Source: Blautia_A ammoniilytica
GTDB lineage: Bacteria; Bacillota; Clostridia; Lachnospirales; Lachnospiraceae
NCBI RefSeq assembly: GCF_025566965.1
Contig: NZ_JAOQJL010000010.1
Coordinates: 1 to 64,000 of the forward strand
Reading direction: 5' to 3'
DNA length: 64,000 nucleotides
The position numbers and the translations under genes are program-made. Below the pieces are notes generated by a model. The model was given only the letters and a program-made list of their open reading frames with translations. It had not been told where the DNA came from and made no database searches. This document shows, in pieces, positions 45,625-55,483 of this stretch (positions within the stretch are counted from its first letter, which is position 1; each line of letters begins with the position of its first letter).

Positions 45625-47010
45625 TTATTCTTTTTCCAGTTCTTCTCTTCGCCGCGCAAGGATCCTTGGAAAGAAATGAAGAAACAGACAGGTAGTCACT
45701 GTGGCACTGATCACATCTGCCAGCGGCTCTGAAAGGAAAGCTGCATCTGCAGCGATCACCGCCGGAAAGATCAGAAGCACACCTAAGAATAAAGTTTTAC
45801 GGAACATAGAGCAGAACAGTGCAAGCCGCACCTGCCCCAAAGCTGTAGATTCATCTACCAAAGGATACTGTACAGCCAACGGTATGATCATGGCTGTAAA
45901 AATCCGGATGTATCGTACAGATCTGTTCAGGAGCATTTCATCTCTGGTAAAAAGTGAAACATATAGCGGGGATACAGTAAAGGTTACAATCGTCATCAGT
46001 CCGCAAAAAAGCAGACACAGCCCAACAATACACTTCATTGCCTTCTTTACCCGCTCTCCATCCCCGCTTCCGTAATTATAGCTGATCACAGGCTGGCACC
46101 CAAGAGTAATTCCGCCCAGAGGCATGGTGATCAGAAGCATATAGCTTTGTACGATGGTGGCACAGGTTACAAGAATATCCCCTTCTTTTCCCCCTCCATA
46201 ACGCTGAAGCACTGTATTTAATACGATCAGGATCACGCTGTCAAAAGCAATGATCAAAAATGGGGACATCCCGAAAGCAAGGATCCTTTTCACGGTTTTC
46301 CAGGAAAATCCTCCCCAGCCAAGACGTACCGGCATCTTTTTGCTGTGCAGGAAAAGAAGTACAGCCACGCAGGATGCCATCTGGGAGATCACGGTAGCAG
46401 TCGCAGCCCCTGCCACACCCATGTGGAATACAAAGATGAACACCGGATCCAGGGCAATATTCAGAATTGCACCAAGGATCACTGTTCCCATCCCAAGGCC
46501 GGAGAACCCCTGTCCGATCAGATAGCTGTTCATGCCACAGGCCATCAGGGCAAAAAAAGTACCCGCCGTGTAAATGGTCAGGTAGGTATCCGCATATTGA
46601 AAAGTGGCATTGCTGGCTCCAAACCAAAGGATCAGCTTTTCCTTTGATAGAAGAAAGACGATGGTAAGAATTGCTGACAGTGCAGTAAGCATCATGAATC
46701 CATTATTCATGATCTTTTTTGCTTCTTTTGTATTCCCCTCTCCCATACGCATAGCCATTAAAGGAGATCCTCCCAGGCCCACAAGGGTGCCAAAGGAGGA
46801 CAATAATGTAACGATCGGAGCGCACACACCTGCTCCGGCCAGGGCCAGGCTGCCCACACCCATTCCAATGTACATACGGTCTACAACGGAATAAAGCACG
46901 CTTACCAGCTGGGCAAGCATAGTGGGAAGAGCCAGGCGCAGCACCAGTTCAGGCACAGGATCTTTACCAAGATCGTTTATATGTGCCTTCTTTTTCTTTT
47001 TGGTGATCAT
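45625..47010 (-). CDS. MATE family multidrug/metabolite efflux protein
   Basis: A 461-residue membrane transporter with about 12 hydrophobic helices. MATE-type phrases include PTMLAQLVSVLYSVVDRMYIG and GVAGAATATVISQ. MATE pumps use Na+ or H+ to export drugs or metabolites. The ATG at 47010 follows the aminotransferase stop by four bases and lacks a strong ribosome site, so it is likely read from the ior-aminotransferase message. A role in exporting an end product of that pathway is inference. Confidence 0.9.
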   Translation of the reverse strand: MITKKKKKAHINDLGKDPVPELVLRLALPTMLAQLVSVLYSVVDRMYIGMGVGSLALAGAGVCAPIVTLLSSFGTLVGLGGSPLMAMRMGEGNTKEAKKIMNNGFMMLTALSAILTIVFLLSKEKLILWFGASNATFQYADTYLTIYTAGTFFALMACGMNSYLIGQGFSGLGMGTVILGAILNIALDPVFIFVFHMGVAGAATATVISQMASCVAVLLFLHSKKMPVRLGWGGFSWKTVKRILAFGMSPFLIIAFDSVILIVLNTVLQRYGGGKEGDILVTCATIVQSYMLLITMPLGGITLGCQPVISYNYGSGDGERVKKAMKCIVGLCLLFCGLMTIVTFTVSPLYVSLFTRDEMLLNRSVRYIRIFTAMIIPLAVQYPLVDESTALGQVRLALFCSMFRKTLFLGVLLIFPAVIAADAAFLSEPLADVISATVTTCLFLHFFPRILARRREELEKE

Positions 47011-47014
47011 GGTA

Positions 47015-48205
47015 TCAGGCAATTTCAAACTCCTTCGCCAGCTTTGCAAACTGAGGCAGGGAATTGATAATGGTATCATAAGATACACAGTATGCCAGAC
47101 GTACATATCCTGGGCAGGCAAAAGAGCTGCCTGGAACCATCAGGATATTGTATTTCTTACCGGCTTCACAAAACTCCTTCTCATCTGCAACCGGTGACTT
47201 TACAAAGAGATAAAAAGCACCTTCAGGTTTGATGCACTCAAAGCCCAGATCCTTCAGCCCATTATAAAGAGCCAGTCTGTTCTTGTCATAAGCAGCCACA
47301 TCTACCTCTGCATCCACACATTTGGCGATCACCTTCTGGATCAGGGATGGTGCATTCACACTGCCGATGGTACGGTTGGCAATGGCTGCTGCAGTGATCA
47401 TCTCCTGGCTTCCGTCCGCTTCATCCGGAATCACCAGATAGCCAATACGCTCTCCTGGAAGGGAAAGTGACTTGCTGTAGGAATATCCTACAATAGTATT
47501 ATCATAGTATTTGGTCAGATACGGAACCTGTACTCCATCATAAGCCAGTTCTCTGTATGGCTCATCAGAAATAAGATAGATCACTGTCCCATATTCCTTC
47601 TGCTTTGCTTCCATGATGGCAGCCAGCTTCTTGATGGTCTCCTCAGAATAAACAACACCCGTAGGATTATGTGGAGTATTTACGATCACCGCCCTGGTGT
47701 TGGGAGTGATCTTCTCTTCAAATTCCTGAAGATTAGGCTGGAAGGTAGCAGTATCCGGTGAGATTTCCACCAGCTTTCCGTCGTAGTTCTTTACATATGC
47801 ACCATATTCCAGGAAATACGGTGCAAATACGATCACTTCTTCTCCAGGGTTCAGAATAGTCTTAAGGGCTACATTCAGACCGCTGGCAGCGCCAACTGTC
47901 ATGATCAGATTCTTTGCGGCAAAAGCTGTACCAAAACGGCGGTTCAGGGAATCTGCAATTGCCTGACGCACATCCTCAAAGCCTGCATTGCTCATATAGC
48001 CGTGAAGTACAGTAGGCTCTGTATCATTTACCAGTTCAATGATGGCCTGGCGTACACAGTCCGGTGCCGGTACGCTTGGATTGCCAAGGCTGAAATCAAA
48101 AACATTCTCTGCACCGTAAATCCCTCTCAAACGGTTTCCTTCTTCAAACATCATACGGATGGCAGAATTGTTTTTAACGTAAGGTTTCATTTTTTCTGCA
48201 ATCAT
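47015..48205 (-). CDS. PLP-dependent class I aminotransferase of the ior operon
   Basis: A 396-residue fold type I aminotransferase. The PLP lysine lies in SYSKSLSLPGERIGY (about 243), and NTPHNPTGVVYS and SDEPYRELAYDG are class I motifs. It starts two bases after iorB and so is co-transcribed. With Ior downstream chemistry, it probably converts aromatic or branched amino acids to their 2-oxoacids. Aspartate is a common annotation for this group, and the real substrate is not shown by sequence. Confidence 0.9.
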   Translation of the reverse strand: MIAEKMKPYVKNNSAIRMMFEEGNRLRGIYGAENVFDFSLGNPSVPAPDCVRQAIIELVNDTEPTVLHGYMSNAGFEDVRQAIADSLNRRFGTAFAAKNLIMTVGAASGLNVALKTILNPGEEVIVFAPYFLEYGAYVKNYDGKLVEISPDTATFQPNLQEFEEKITPNTRAVIVNTPHNPTGVVYSEETIKKLAAIMEAKQKEYGTVIYLISDEPYRELAYDGVQVPYLTKYYDNTIVGYSYSKSLSLPGERIGYLVIPDEADGSQEMITAAAIANRTIGSVNAPSLIQKVIAKCVDAEVDVAAYDKNRLALYNGLKDLGFECIKPEGAFYLFVKSPVADEKEFCEAGKKYNILMVPGSSFACPGYVRLAYCVSYDTIINSLPQFAKLAKEFEIA

Positions 48206-48207
48206 GG

Positions 48208-48789
48208 TTAATCTCCTATCAGTGAAATTCCTTTTTTCAATGCTTTTTTATTTAATTCCAGGAACTGCGGCTTAATATTGGCCTCCAGGATCTGCTCCCA
48301 GTGGATATGCTCCAGCCCCATTGCACGGATGATGGTTCCCAGAAGGATCATATTGGCAGCCTTTTCATTACCAAGCTCTCCTGCAAGGCGGGTAGCATCG
48401 ATCACCTTTGCCTTTACATGCTTCTGGATTTCTTCCAGTACATCCTCCGGATATTCCTCTTCTCCTGTGATCACAGACATGGATGGAATCTCTTCGTTAT
48501 TTACTACAAGTACTCCATCTGGTTTCAGATAATCTAGCGCACGCAGTGCTTCCATCTTCTCGAAGGAAACGATAATATCAGCCTTTCCTTTTTCGATAAC
48601 CGGAGACATTACCTTTTCTCCATAACGTACCTGCGAAGAAACGCTTCCACCTCTCTGGGACATGCCGTGGATCTCGCTCATTTTTACATCATATCCGGCC
48701 TCCATCAGACCTGTTGTGAGAATCTTGCTGGCAAGGATAGTTCCCTGACCACCTACACCTACTAATAAAATGCTTTTTGTCATGGTCAC
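48208..48789 (-). CDS. iorB: Indolepyruvate:ferredoxin oxidoreductase, beta subunit
   Basis: A 193-residue gamma-domain-like subunit of 2-oxoacid:ferredoxin oxidoreductase. The N-terminal GVGGQGTILASKIL and the SEIHGMSQRGGSVSSQVRYG motif are diagnostic. Its ATG overlaps the iorA stop by four bases, so the two are coupled. Together they oxidise arylpyruvates to acyl-CoA, CO2 and reduced ferredoxin. Confidence 0.95.
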   Translation of the reverse strand: MTMTKSILLVGVGGQGTILASKILTTGLMEAGYDVKMSEIHGMSQRGGSVSSQVRYGEKVMSPVIEKGKADIIVSFEKMEALRALDYLKPDGVLVVNNEEIPSMSVITGEEEYPEDVLEEIQKHVKAKVIDATRLAGELGNEKAANMILLGTIIRAMGLEHIHWEQILEANIKPQFLELNKKALKKGISLIGD

Positions 48790-50564
48790 GCCTCCTCCTT
48801 TACAATGGCAGCCTTAGGGCATACCTGGGTACAAACATCACAGCCTACACACTGTGCTTTATTGATATGGACTTTCTTTGATTTTCTGTCATAGGACATA
48901 GCCGGGCAGCCTGCCTTCAGGCAAAGACGGCAGCCTACGCACTTCTCTTCATCCACTTTGTTCTTTGTAACAAACAGACTGTCAAATTCTGCTTTATCCT
49001 CTTTGGAAAATTTCTTTAATGCACATGGCCAGCGGGTAATGATCACGGACGGCTCATCCAGTGCCAGGCATTTATCCAGTGTATCATCTACCTCCTGAAG
49101 ATTGTTAGGATTGATCACATATACATGCTTCATGCCGATAGCACGCACCAGATTCTCAATACGGATCAGAGTAGTCTCCTCACCTTTGGCTGTATAACCG
49201 GTTCCCGGATTATTCTGATGTCCTGTCATTCCTGTGATCCTGTTGTCCAGGATGATATTCACTGTATTGCTCTTATTGTACACTGTGTTGATCAGTGAAT
49301 TGATACCTGTATGGAAAAATGTGGAATCACCAAGTACGGTAACGACTCTTCTGTTCACGCCTTCCATATTGAAGGCTCTTTGTGCCCCATGTCCAAGGCT
49401 GATGCTGGCTCCCATACATACTGTGGAATCCATTGCACTATAGGGCTTTGCAGCTGCCAGTGTATAGCATCCGATATCGCCGCTGATCATAATGTCCTTA
49501 TGCTTTCCAAGCCGGTAGAAAAGACCTCTGTGAGGACAGCCTGCACAGAAAGAAGGCGCCCTGCCGATCAGCTTGCTGTGGTCAAAATCCATTACCTGAT
49601 TTTCTTTTCCTGTAATGCAGGCACGGATCACATCTGGTGTCAGCTCTCCATATGATGGAAAAAGCTCTTTACCGATGCAGGCACAGCCCTGCTGCTTTAC
49701 GAATTCTTCAATATAGGGATCATTCTCTTCCAGAATATAAACCTTATCTACCTTAGAACAGAAATCTTTGATCAGACCTGCAGGCAGAGGATTGGTAAAG
49801 CCAAGTTTCAGATAAGAGGCTTCCTCTCCGAATACTTCCTTTGCATAGTAATAGCAGATACCGGAAGCGATCACACCTACACGGGTATCCCCCATCTCCA
49901 TCCGGTTAAATGGTGTTGTCTCACTGTAAGCAGCAAGCTTCTCCATTCTTTTTTCCAGATTTACACGCAGCTTCCTTGCAATAGCTGGAAGGCAAACGTA
50001 TTTGGCTGGATTCTTCTCCCATGTCTTAGGCTGCTGCTCTGCCCTGTCTGTCAGCTCAACAATAGATTTGGAATGACAGACACGGGTAGTCATACGGATG
50101 ATAAATGGGGTATCAAATTCTTCGCCCAGGTCATAGGCTGCTTTCACCATATCAATACATTCCTGGCTGTCGGAAGGCTCCATCATGGCAATCTTGGCTG
50201 CTTTGGCATAATTGCGGTTATCCTGCTCATTCTGGGAAGAAAACATCCCAGGCTCATCTGCAGTTACGATCACATTGCCGCCGTTTACCCCCATGTAAGC
50301 CCAGGTAAACATAGGGTCTGCTGCCACATTCATGCCCACATGCTTCATAGATACAATACTTCTCAGTCCTGCAACAGATGCTCCAATAGCAGATTCCATG
50401 GCTACCTTTTCATTGGGTGCCCACTCTGCATAAATCTCTTTGTATGTAGACAGGTTCTCCAGGATCTCTGTACTTGGTGTTCCCGGATATGCAGATGCAT
50501 AAGAAACACCTGCCTCATATGCTCCCCTGGCAATGGCCTCATCGCCGGTCATTAATTTCTTCAT
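48786..50564 (-). CDS. iorA: Indolepyruvate:ferredoxin oxidoreductase, alpha subunit
   Basis: A 592-residue subunit that holds thiamine diphosphate and iron-sulfur clusters. The ThDP motif is GDSTFFHTGINSLINTVYN with LDNRITGMTGHQNNPGTG. The C-terminal ferredoxin domain has two clusters, CVGCRLCLKAGCP and CVGCDVCTQVCP. The N-terminal part is the pyruvate-binding domain. It is first in the operon iorA-iorB-aminotransferase-MATE and has a well-formed promoter at 50600-50627. Confidence 0.96.
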   Translation of the reverse strand: MKKLMTGDEAIARGAYEAGVSYASAYPGTPSTEILENLSTYKEIYAEWAPNEKVAMESAIGASVAGLRSIVSMKHVGMNVAADPMFTWAYMGVNGGNVIVTADEPGMFSSQNEQDNRNYAKAAKIAMMEPSDSQECIDMVKAAYDLGEEFDTPFIIRMTTRVCHSKSIVELTDRAEQQPKTWEKNPAKYVCLPAIARKLRVNLEKRMEKLAAYSETTPFNRMEMGDTRVGVIASGICYYYAKEVFGEEASYLKLGFTNPLPAGLIKDFCSKVDKVYILEENDPYIEEFVKQQGCACIGKELFPSYGELTPDVIRACITGKENQVMDFDHSKLIGRAPSFCAGCPHRGLFYRLGKHKDIMISGDIGCYTLAAAKPYSAMDSTVCMGASISLGHGAQRAFNMEGVNRRVVTVLGDSTFFHTGINSLINTVYNKSNTVNIILDNRITGMTGHQNNPGTGYTAKGEETTLIRIENLVRAIGMKHVYVINPNNLQEVDDTLDKCLALDEPSVIITRWPCALKKFSKEDKAEFDSLFVTKNKVDEEKCVGCRLCLKAGCPAMSYDRKSKKVHINKAQCVGCDVCTQVCPKAAIVKEEA

Positions 50565-50599
50565 TTGCTACCTCCTAAATGGTTCTCTTAATACATGAT

Positions 50600-50627
50600 T
50601 GTATACCTTGACACCTTATCGTGTCAA
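50600..50627 (-). promoter_or_regulatory. ior operon promoter with overlapping inverted repeat
   Basis: On the minus strand TTGACA (50627-50622) and TATACA (50605-50600) are spaced 16 bases. The perfect inverted repeat TTGACAC-N6-GTGTCAA (50627-50608) covers the -35 box and spacer. The start codon is 36 bases past the -10 box. Repression by a dimeric regulator bound to the repeat is likely by position; the regulator is not identified. Confidence 0.7.
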
Positions 50628-50630
50628 CGC

Positions 50631-50662
50631 AAAAAAGTGACAGGTTTCCCTATCACTTTTTT
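50631..50662 (-). terminator. Terminator of the atp operon
   Basis: AAAAAAGTGACAGG pairs with CCTATCACTTTTTT, one mismatch in 14 bp, and overlaps the last codons of atpC. It closes the ATP synthase operon just before the ior promoter. Confidence 0.8.
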
Positions 50663-51054
50663 ACACTCAGCCGTACCAGTGCACGGTGAAGTTTTGCTTG
50701 TGCAAGTTTGTATTCCTGATCAGTCAAACCGTTTTCGGCAAGCTTTTCTTCTGCTTTTTGCTTCGCAACATCTGCTCGGTGGACGTCTATGTCCTCCTTC
50801 CATTCCCAGGTGGTTGCCAGAAGACTGCAGCTGCCGTTCATCACAGAGATCATACCGCCGATACATGCGGCAGTCCTTCTGCTGCCATCTGCCATCACCA
50901 CACTGGCTTCTCCCATGCCAAGGGCAGTGCAGAAATTACAGTGTCTGGCAAGAATGGCAAGATCTCCGGTAATACTGCGGCAGATCACACGTTCTGCCTC
51001 TCCTTCAAACAGAAGTCCGTCCGGTGTACCGATCCTTAAAGGAAATGTACTCAT
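50653..51054 (-). CDS. atpC: F1 ATP synthase epsilon subunit
   Basis: A 133-residue regulatory subunit of the rotor stalk. The N-terminal beta-barrel (TFPLRIGTPDGLLFEGEAERV) and the C-terminal helical hairpin (about 90-133) are present. It is the last gene of the operon, 12 bases after atpD, and its end lies in the terminator stem. Confidence 0.95.
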   Translation of the reverse strand: MSTFPLRIGTPDGLLFEGEAERVICRSITGDLAILARHCNFCTALGMGEASVVMADGSRRTAACIGGMISVMNGSCSLLATTWEWKEDIDVHRADVAKQKAEEKLAENGLTDQEYKLAQAKLHRALVRLSVKK

Positions 51055-51066
51055 AGGCAGCCTCCT

Positions 51067-52467
51067 TTACTGATTCTGGCTCTTTGCCTTTTCCATTACA
51101 TCATCAATGGTTCCGGCAAACAGGAAACAGCTTTCAGGGATCTGGTCACATTCCCCGTCAAGAATCATCTTAAAGCCTCGTAATGTTTCTTTCAGCGGAA
51201 CATACTGTCCCTTCATACCTGTAAACTGCTCTGCCACTGAAAAGCTTTGGGACAGGAATCTCTGCACCTTACGTGCACGGCTTACAGTCAGCTTATCCTC
51301 CTCTGACAGTTCATCCATGCCCATGATGGCAATGATATCCTGCAGTTCTTTATATCTTTGCAGCACTCTTTGCACTGCACGTGCGATCTCATAATGCTCG
51401 CTGCCTACTACCTCAGGGGAAAGGATACGGCTGGTGGAATCCAGTGGATCCACTGCAGGATAAATACCCTGACTGGCAATATCCCTGGAAAGTACGGTAG
51501 TTGCATCCAGATGGGTAAATGTGGTAGCAGGAGCCGGGTCTGTCAGGTCATCTGCCGGTACATAAACTGCCTGTACAGATGTGATAGAGCCCTTTCTTGT
51601 AGATGTGATACGTTCCTGAAGAGTACCCATCTCAGTTGCCAGTGTAGGCTGGTATCCTACTGCAGAAGGCATACGTCCCAGAAGCGCAGATACCTCGGAG
51701 CCTGCCTGTGTAAATCTGAAAATATTGTCAATAAACAGAAGCACATCCTGATTCTTAACATCACGGAAGTATTCTGCCATGGTAAGTCCGGAAAGACCTA
51801 CTCTCATACGTGCTCCCGGCGGTTCATTCATCTGCCCATACACCAGGGCAGTCTTGTCAATAACGCCGCTTTCCTTCATCTCATTATAAAGGTCATTCCC
51901 CTCACGGGTACGCTCTCCTACGCCTGTAAACACAGACAGTCCGCCATGAGCAGTAGCAACATTATGGATCAATTCCATGATCAGCACAGTCTTCCCCACA
52001 CCTGCGCCTCCAAACAGACCGATCTTACCACCCTTTGCATAAGGGCAGATCAGGTCAACTACCTTGATACCTGTCTCCAGGATCTCTGTTGCCGGTACCT
52101 GCTCTTCATAAGCAGGCGCAGGACGATGGATCGCCCATTTTTCTTTTGTTTCCGGTGCCGGCAGATTGTCTACCGGATCACCAAGCAGGTTAAATACCCT
52201 GCCCAGACATTCTTCGCCAACCGGAACTTTAATGGGACTGCCAGTATCCACAGCTTTTGTCCCTCTTACCATTCCATCTGTGGAATTCATGGCAATGCAG
52301 CGCACGGTATCATCACCGATCTGCTGTGCCACTTCCGCAGTCAGCTTCACTCCATGATTATCAATCTCAATGGCATTCAGCAGTGCCGGCAACTGGTCAT
52401 GAGCAAAACGTATGTCCAGTACCGGCCCGATCACCTGCACTACCTCGCCAATGTGTTTATCATTCAT
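51067..52467 (-). CDS. atpD: F1 ATP synthase beta subunit
   Basis: A 466-residue catalytic subunit. Walker A GGAGVGKT lies near 155-162, and the catalytic region GERTREGNDLYNEMKESG follows. It starts 18 bases after atpG. Length is normal for the family. Confidence 0.98.
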   Translation of the reverse strand: MNDKHIGEVVQVIGPVLDIRFAHDQLPALLNAIEIDNHGVKLTAEVAQQIGDDTVRCIAMNSTDGMVRGTKAVDTGSPIKVPVGEECLGRVFNLLGDPVDNLPAPETKEKWAIHRPAPAYEEQVPATEILETGIKVVDLICPYAKGGKIGLFGGAGVGKTVLIMELIHNVATAHGGLSVFTGVGERTREGNDLYNEMKESGVIDKTALVYGQMNEPPGARMRVGLSGLTMAEYFRDVKNQDVLLFIDNIFRFTQAGSEVSALLGRMPSAVGYQPTLATEMGTLQERITSTRKGSITSVQAVYVPADDLTDPAPATTFTHLDATTVLSRDIASQGIYPAVDPLDSTSRILSPEVVGSEHYEIARAVQRVLQRYKELQDIIAIMGMDELSEEDKLTVSRARKVQRFLSQSFSVAEQFTGMKGQYVPLKETLRGFKMILDGECDQIPESCFLFAGTIDDVMEKAKSQNQ

Positions 52468-52485
52468 CCTATATTTACCTCCAAA

Positions 52486-53343
52486 TTATACGCCTTCCGC
52501 ACCGCCTACGATCTCTGTGATCTCCTGGGTAATGCTTGCCTGACGGGCTCTGTTGTAATGCAGATTTAGGCTTTCGATCATGTCCTGGGCATTACTGGTG
52601 GCTGATTCCATGGCATTTCGTCTGGCAGCCAGTTCACTGGCCAGACTATCACACACAGCCCCGTAGATCAGGCCTGCCAGATATTCAGGCACAATGGCAT
52701 CAAATACCTGTGCTGCATCCGGCTCATACAGAATCAGATTGCGGACAGGCTCTCTTTCCCCACTGTCTCCTACAAGATCTGTCAAAGGAATGGCCGGGAT
52801 GGCATCCGGTTTCTGGGCCAGCATGGAAATAAATCTGGTATAGCAAAGATCTATATGTCCAAAGCTTTCCTTTTTGAATTCTTCACAGAGAATATTGGCA
52901 ATCTCGTAACAGTCTGCCACTGAAATATCTGCGATCTCCCCAAATGCATCTGTCACACAGGGGATCCCTTTTCTCTGGAAATGCTCAACAGCCTTTTTCC
53001 CTATGGGAAGGACTGTATATTCCTTTCCATGGCTTTTTTCTTCCAGGCATTTAAACAGATTTGTATTATATCCGCCGGCCAGTCCCCTGTCTCCGGCAAT
53101 TACCACATAACAGTATTTGCCGCTTTTGGAACCGGCTGCATATACGGATGTAAAATCAGTATTACCTCTGGCGATCTCTTCCAGGGTCTTATGAAGAGCC
53201 TGGAAATATGGTCTGCTTACTTCCGCACGTTCTTTTGCCTTACGCAGTTTGGAGGATGCTACAAGCTCCATAGCCTTGGTAATCTGCATGGTGCTTTCCA
53301 CACTTTTGATACGCAGCTTTACCGCTTTCATATTTGCAGCCAT
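52486..53343 (-). CDS. atpG: F1 ATP synthase gamma subunit
   Basis: A 285-residue central stalk. The N-terminal helix (LRIKSVESTMQITKAMELVA) and the C-terminal helix (ARRNAMESATSNAQDMIESL, then NRARQASITQEITEIVGGA) are the standard coiled-coil shaft. It lies 15 bases after atpA. Confidence 0.97.
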   Translation of the reverse strand: MAANMKAVKLRIKSVESTMQITKAMELVASSKLRKAKERAEVSRPYFQALHKTLEEIARGNTDFTSVYAAGSKSGKYCYVVIAGDRGLAGGYNTNLFKCLEEKSHGKEYTVLPIGKKAVEHFQRKGIPCVTDAFGEIADISVADCYEIANILCEEFKKESFGHIDLCYTRFISMLAQKPDAIPAIPLTDLVGDSGEREPVRNLILYEPDAAQVFDAIVPEYLAGLIYGAVCDSLASELAARRNAMESATSNAQDMIESLNLHYNRARQASITQEITEIVGGAEGV

Positions 53344-53358
53344 CTAAAATCCTCCTAA

Positions 53359-54894
53359 TCATTTACCAGTTGTCGGCTTTGTATCCAGAAAGCTTTCTGT
53401 ATACTGTTCCAGAACCTTTTTCAGTTCCTCTTCCGTCTCGCCCTCCAGCTTTCCGGAAGAACGGATCTTTTGCATCACTGCAACTCCCTCTGCATCATTG
53501 TCAAGACTGGTAAAAAGTCCTGCCTCGTATTCTTTTACATCTTCCACTGCAACCCGGGACAAAATACCCTTTGTTACAGCATAAAGAACAGCCACCTGCT
53601 TCTCAACAGGAACCGGTGCATTACGTCCCTGCTTCAGCACCTCCACAATACGTGCTCCCTGATCCAGACGGGCTTTTGTATCAGCATCCAGGTCAGACCC
53701 AAACTGTGCAAAGCTTTGCAGTTCCCTGTATTGGGAATAAACAAGCTTCAGAGTACCGGCAACCTTCTTCATGGCTTTGATCTGTGCGTTGCCCCCAACC
53801 CTGGATACAGAAATACCCGGATTGACTGCAGGCATGATACCGGAATGGAACAACTCTGTTTCCAGATAAATCTGTCCATCTGTAATGGAAATAACATTGG
53901 TAGGGATATATGCAGATACATCCCCGGCCTGTGTCTCAATAATAGGAAGTGCAGTCATGGAACCGCCTCCATGGGCATCATCCAGCTTCGCTGCACGCTC
54001 CAGCAGTCTGGAGTGAAGGTAGAATACATCTCCAGGATATGCCTCACGGCCTGGTGGTCTGCGGATCAGCAGGGAAAGTGCACGGTATGCCACTGCATGC
54101 TTGCTCAGGTCATCATAAATGATCAGCACATCCTTGCCTTTGTACATAAAATACTCACCCATGGCACATCCGGAATAAGGTGCGATATACTGAAGAGGAC
54201 TTGCCTCTGAAGCAGTAGCCGCAACAACAATGGTGTAATCCATGGCTCCATTCTTTGACAATGTTTCCACAAGGGAAGCCACCGTAGATCTTTTCTGTCC
54301 GATGGCAACATAGATACAGATCACATCCTCACCTTTCTGGTTGATGATCGTATCTGCGGCAATGGTGGTCTTGCCTGTCTGTCTGTCACCAATGATCAGC
54401 TCTCTTTGTCCTCTTCCGATAGGCACCATGGAATCAATGGCCTTGATCCCTGTCTGAAGAGGCTGATTTACACTTTTTCTCTCGCAGATACCTGGTGCAG
54501 GACTTTCGATCGCCCTGTACTCCTCTGCTTTTATAGGACCGGCACCGTCAATGGGCTGACCAAGTGCATTGACCACTCGTCCGATCAATGCATCTCCAGC
54601 CGGTACTGACACTACCTTACCTGTACGCTTTACTGTCTGGCCTTCTCCGATCCCTGTATCATCGCCGAACAATACGATGGATACGCTGTTTTCTTCCAGA
54701 TTCTGTGCCATTCCATAGCTTCCGTCCTCAAATTCAAGAAGCTCTCCTGCCATACAGTTCACCAGTCCGCTGGCTCTGGCGATCCCATCACCTACCATAA
54801 GGACAGTTCCTGTTTCATTCTGCTGAATAGCATTTTCATAGTATTTAATCTGGCTTCGGATGACCTTGGTTATTTCTTCAGGTTTAAGCTGCAT
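53359..54894 (-). CDS. atpA: F1 ATP synthase alpha subunit
   Basis: A 511-residue non-catalytic subunit with Walker A GDRQTGKT (about 170-177). The ATG at 54894 is chosen because GGAAGGA lies just upstream, though an ATG 12 bases earlier is possible. The signature PAVNPGISVSRVGG is present. It lies about 50 bases after atpH. Confidence 0.98.
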   Translation of the reverse strand: MQLKPEEITKVIRSQIKYYENAIQQNETGTVLMVGDGIARASGLVNCMAGELLEFEDGSYGMAQNLEENSVSIVLFGDDTGIGEGQTVKRTGKVVSVPAGDALIGRVVNALGQPIDGAGPIKAEEYRAIESPAPGICERKSVNQPLQTGIKAIDSMVPIGRGQRELIIGDRQTGKTTIAADTIINQKGEDVICIYVAIGQKRSTVASLVETLSKNGAMDYTIVVAATASEASPLQYIAPYSGCAMGEYFMYKGKDVLIIYDDLSKHAVAYRALSLLIRRPPGREAYPGDVFYLHSRLLERAAKLDDAHGGGSMTALPIIETQAGDVSAYIPTNVISITDGQIYLETELFHSGIMPAVNPGISVSRVGGNAQIKAMKKVAGTLKLVYSQYRELQSFAQFGSDLDADTKARLDQGARIVEVLKQGRNAPVPVEKQVAVLYAVTKGILSRVAVEDVKEYEAGLFTSLDNDAEGVAVMQKIRSSGKLEGETEEELKKVLEQYTESFLDTKPTTGK

Positions 54895-54943
54895 GTTTCC
54901 TTCCATCCTTTAAACTATGACTTCATTTAAACTATGATTTTAT

Positions 54944-55483
54944 TTAGACTATGACTTCATTCAATTTCTTTGACATTTCTGACAAACGTCCCTGAACCGT
55001 TCCGTCCAGCTGTCTGCCTTCCAGCTCCACACGAAGACCTGCTACCACTTTCGGATCTGTTTTCTGGGTGAGAAGCACCTGCTTGCCGCTGATCTTCTCA
55101 AGCTTTGTCTTCAGGGCTGCCATCTGTGTCTCATCAAGAACCACAGCACTGGTAACAAGGGCTTCTGCTATATTGTGATCCTCATTATAGCGCCTTCTGA
55201 ACTCCTGACAGCAGCCGGAATACTCCCGCATAAGATCGCGCTGGCAGAGCAGCTTCAGGAAATTCACCAGATACCTTTGCGCCTGGCCTCCGAAAGCCTG
55301 CTCAAGAAGCTCTTCTCTTTTTTCTCCTGGAATGGAAGGCTCTCCCAGCAGCTTCACATACTCCGGATTCTCTCTGAAAAGCTGACGCACTTCCTCCATC
55401 TGCTCCATCAAAACGTCTGTAAGCTGTTCTTCGGCAGCAAGTTCATACAAACTGCTGCCATATAATCTGGCAGTCTGTGTCAT
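54944..55483 (-). CDS. atpH: F1 ATP synthase delta subunit
   Basis: A 179-residue peripheral stalk subunit. The C-terminal phrase KTDPKVVAGLRVELEGRQLDGTV is the delta signature. Its ATG overlaps the atpF stop by four bases, coupling the two stalk proteins. Confidence 0.95.
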   Translation of the reverse strand: MTQTARLYGSSLYELAAEEQLTDVLMEQMEEVRQLFRENPEYVKLLGEPSIPGEKREELLEQAFGGQAQRYLVNFLKLLCQRDLMREYSGCCQEFRRRYNEDHNIAEALVTSAVVLDETQMAALKTKLEKISGKQVLLTQKTDPKVVAGLRVELEGRQLDGTVQGRLSEMSKKLNEVIV

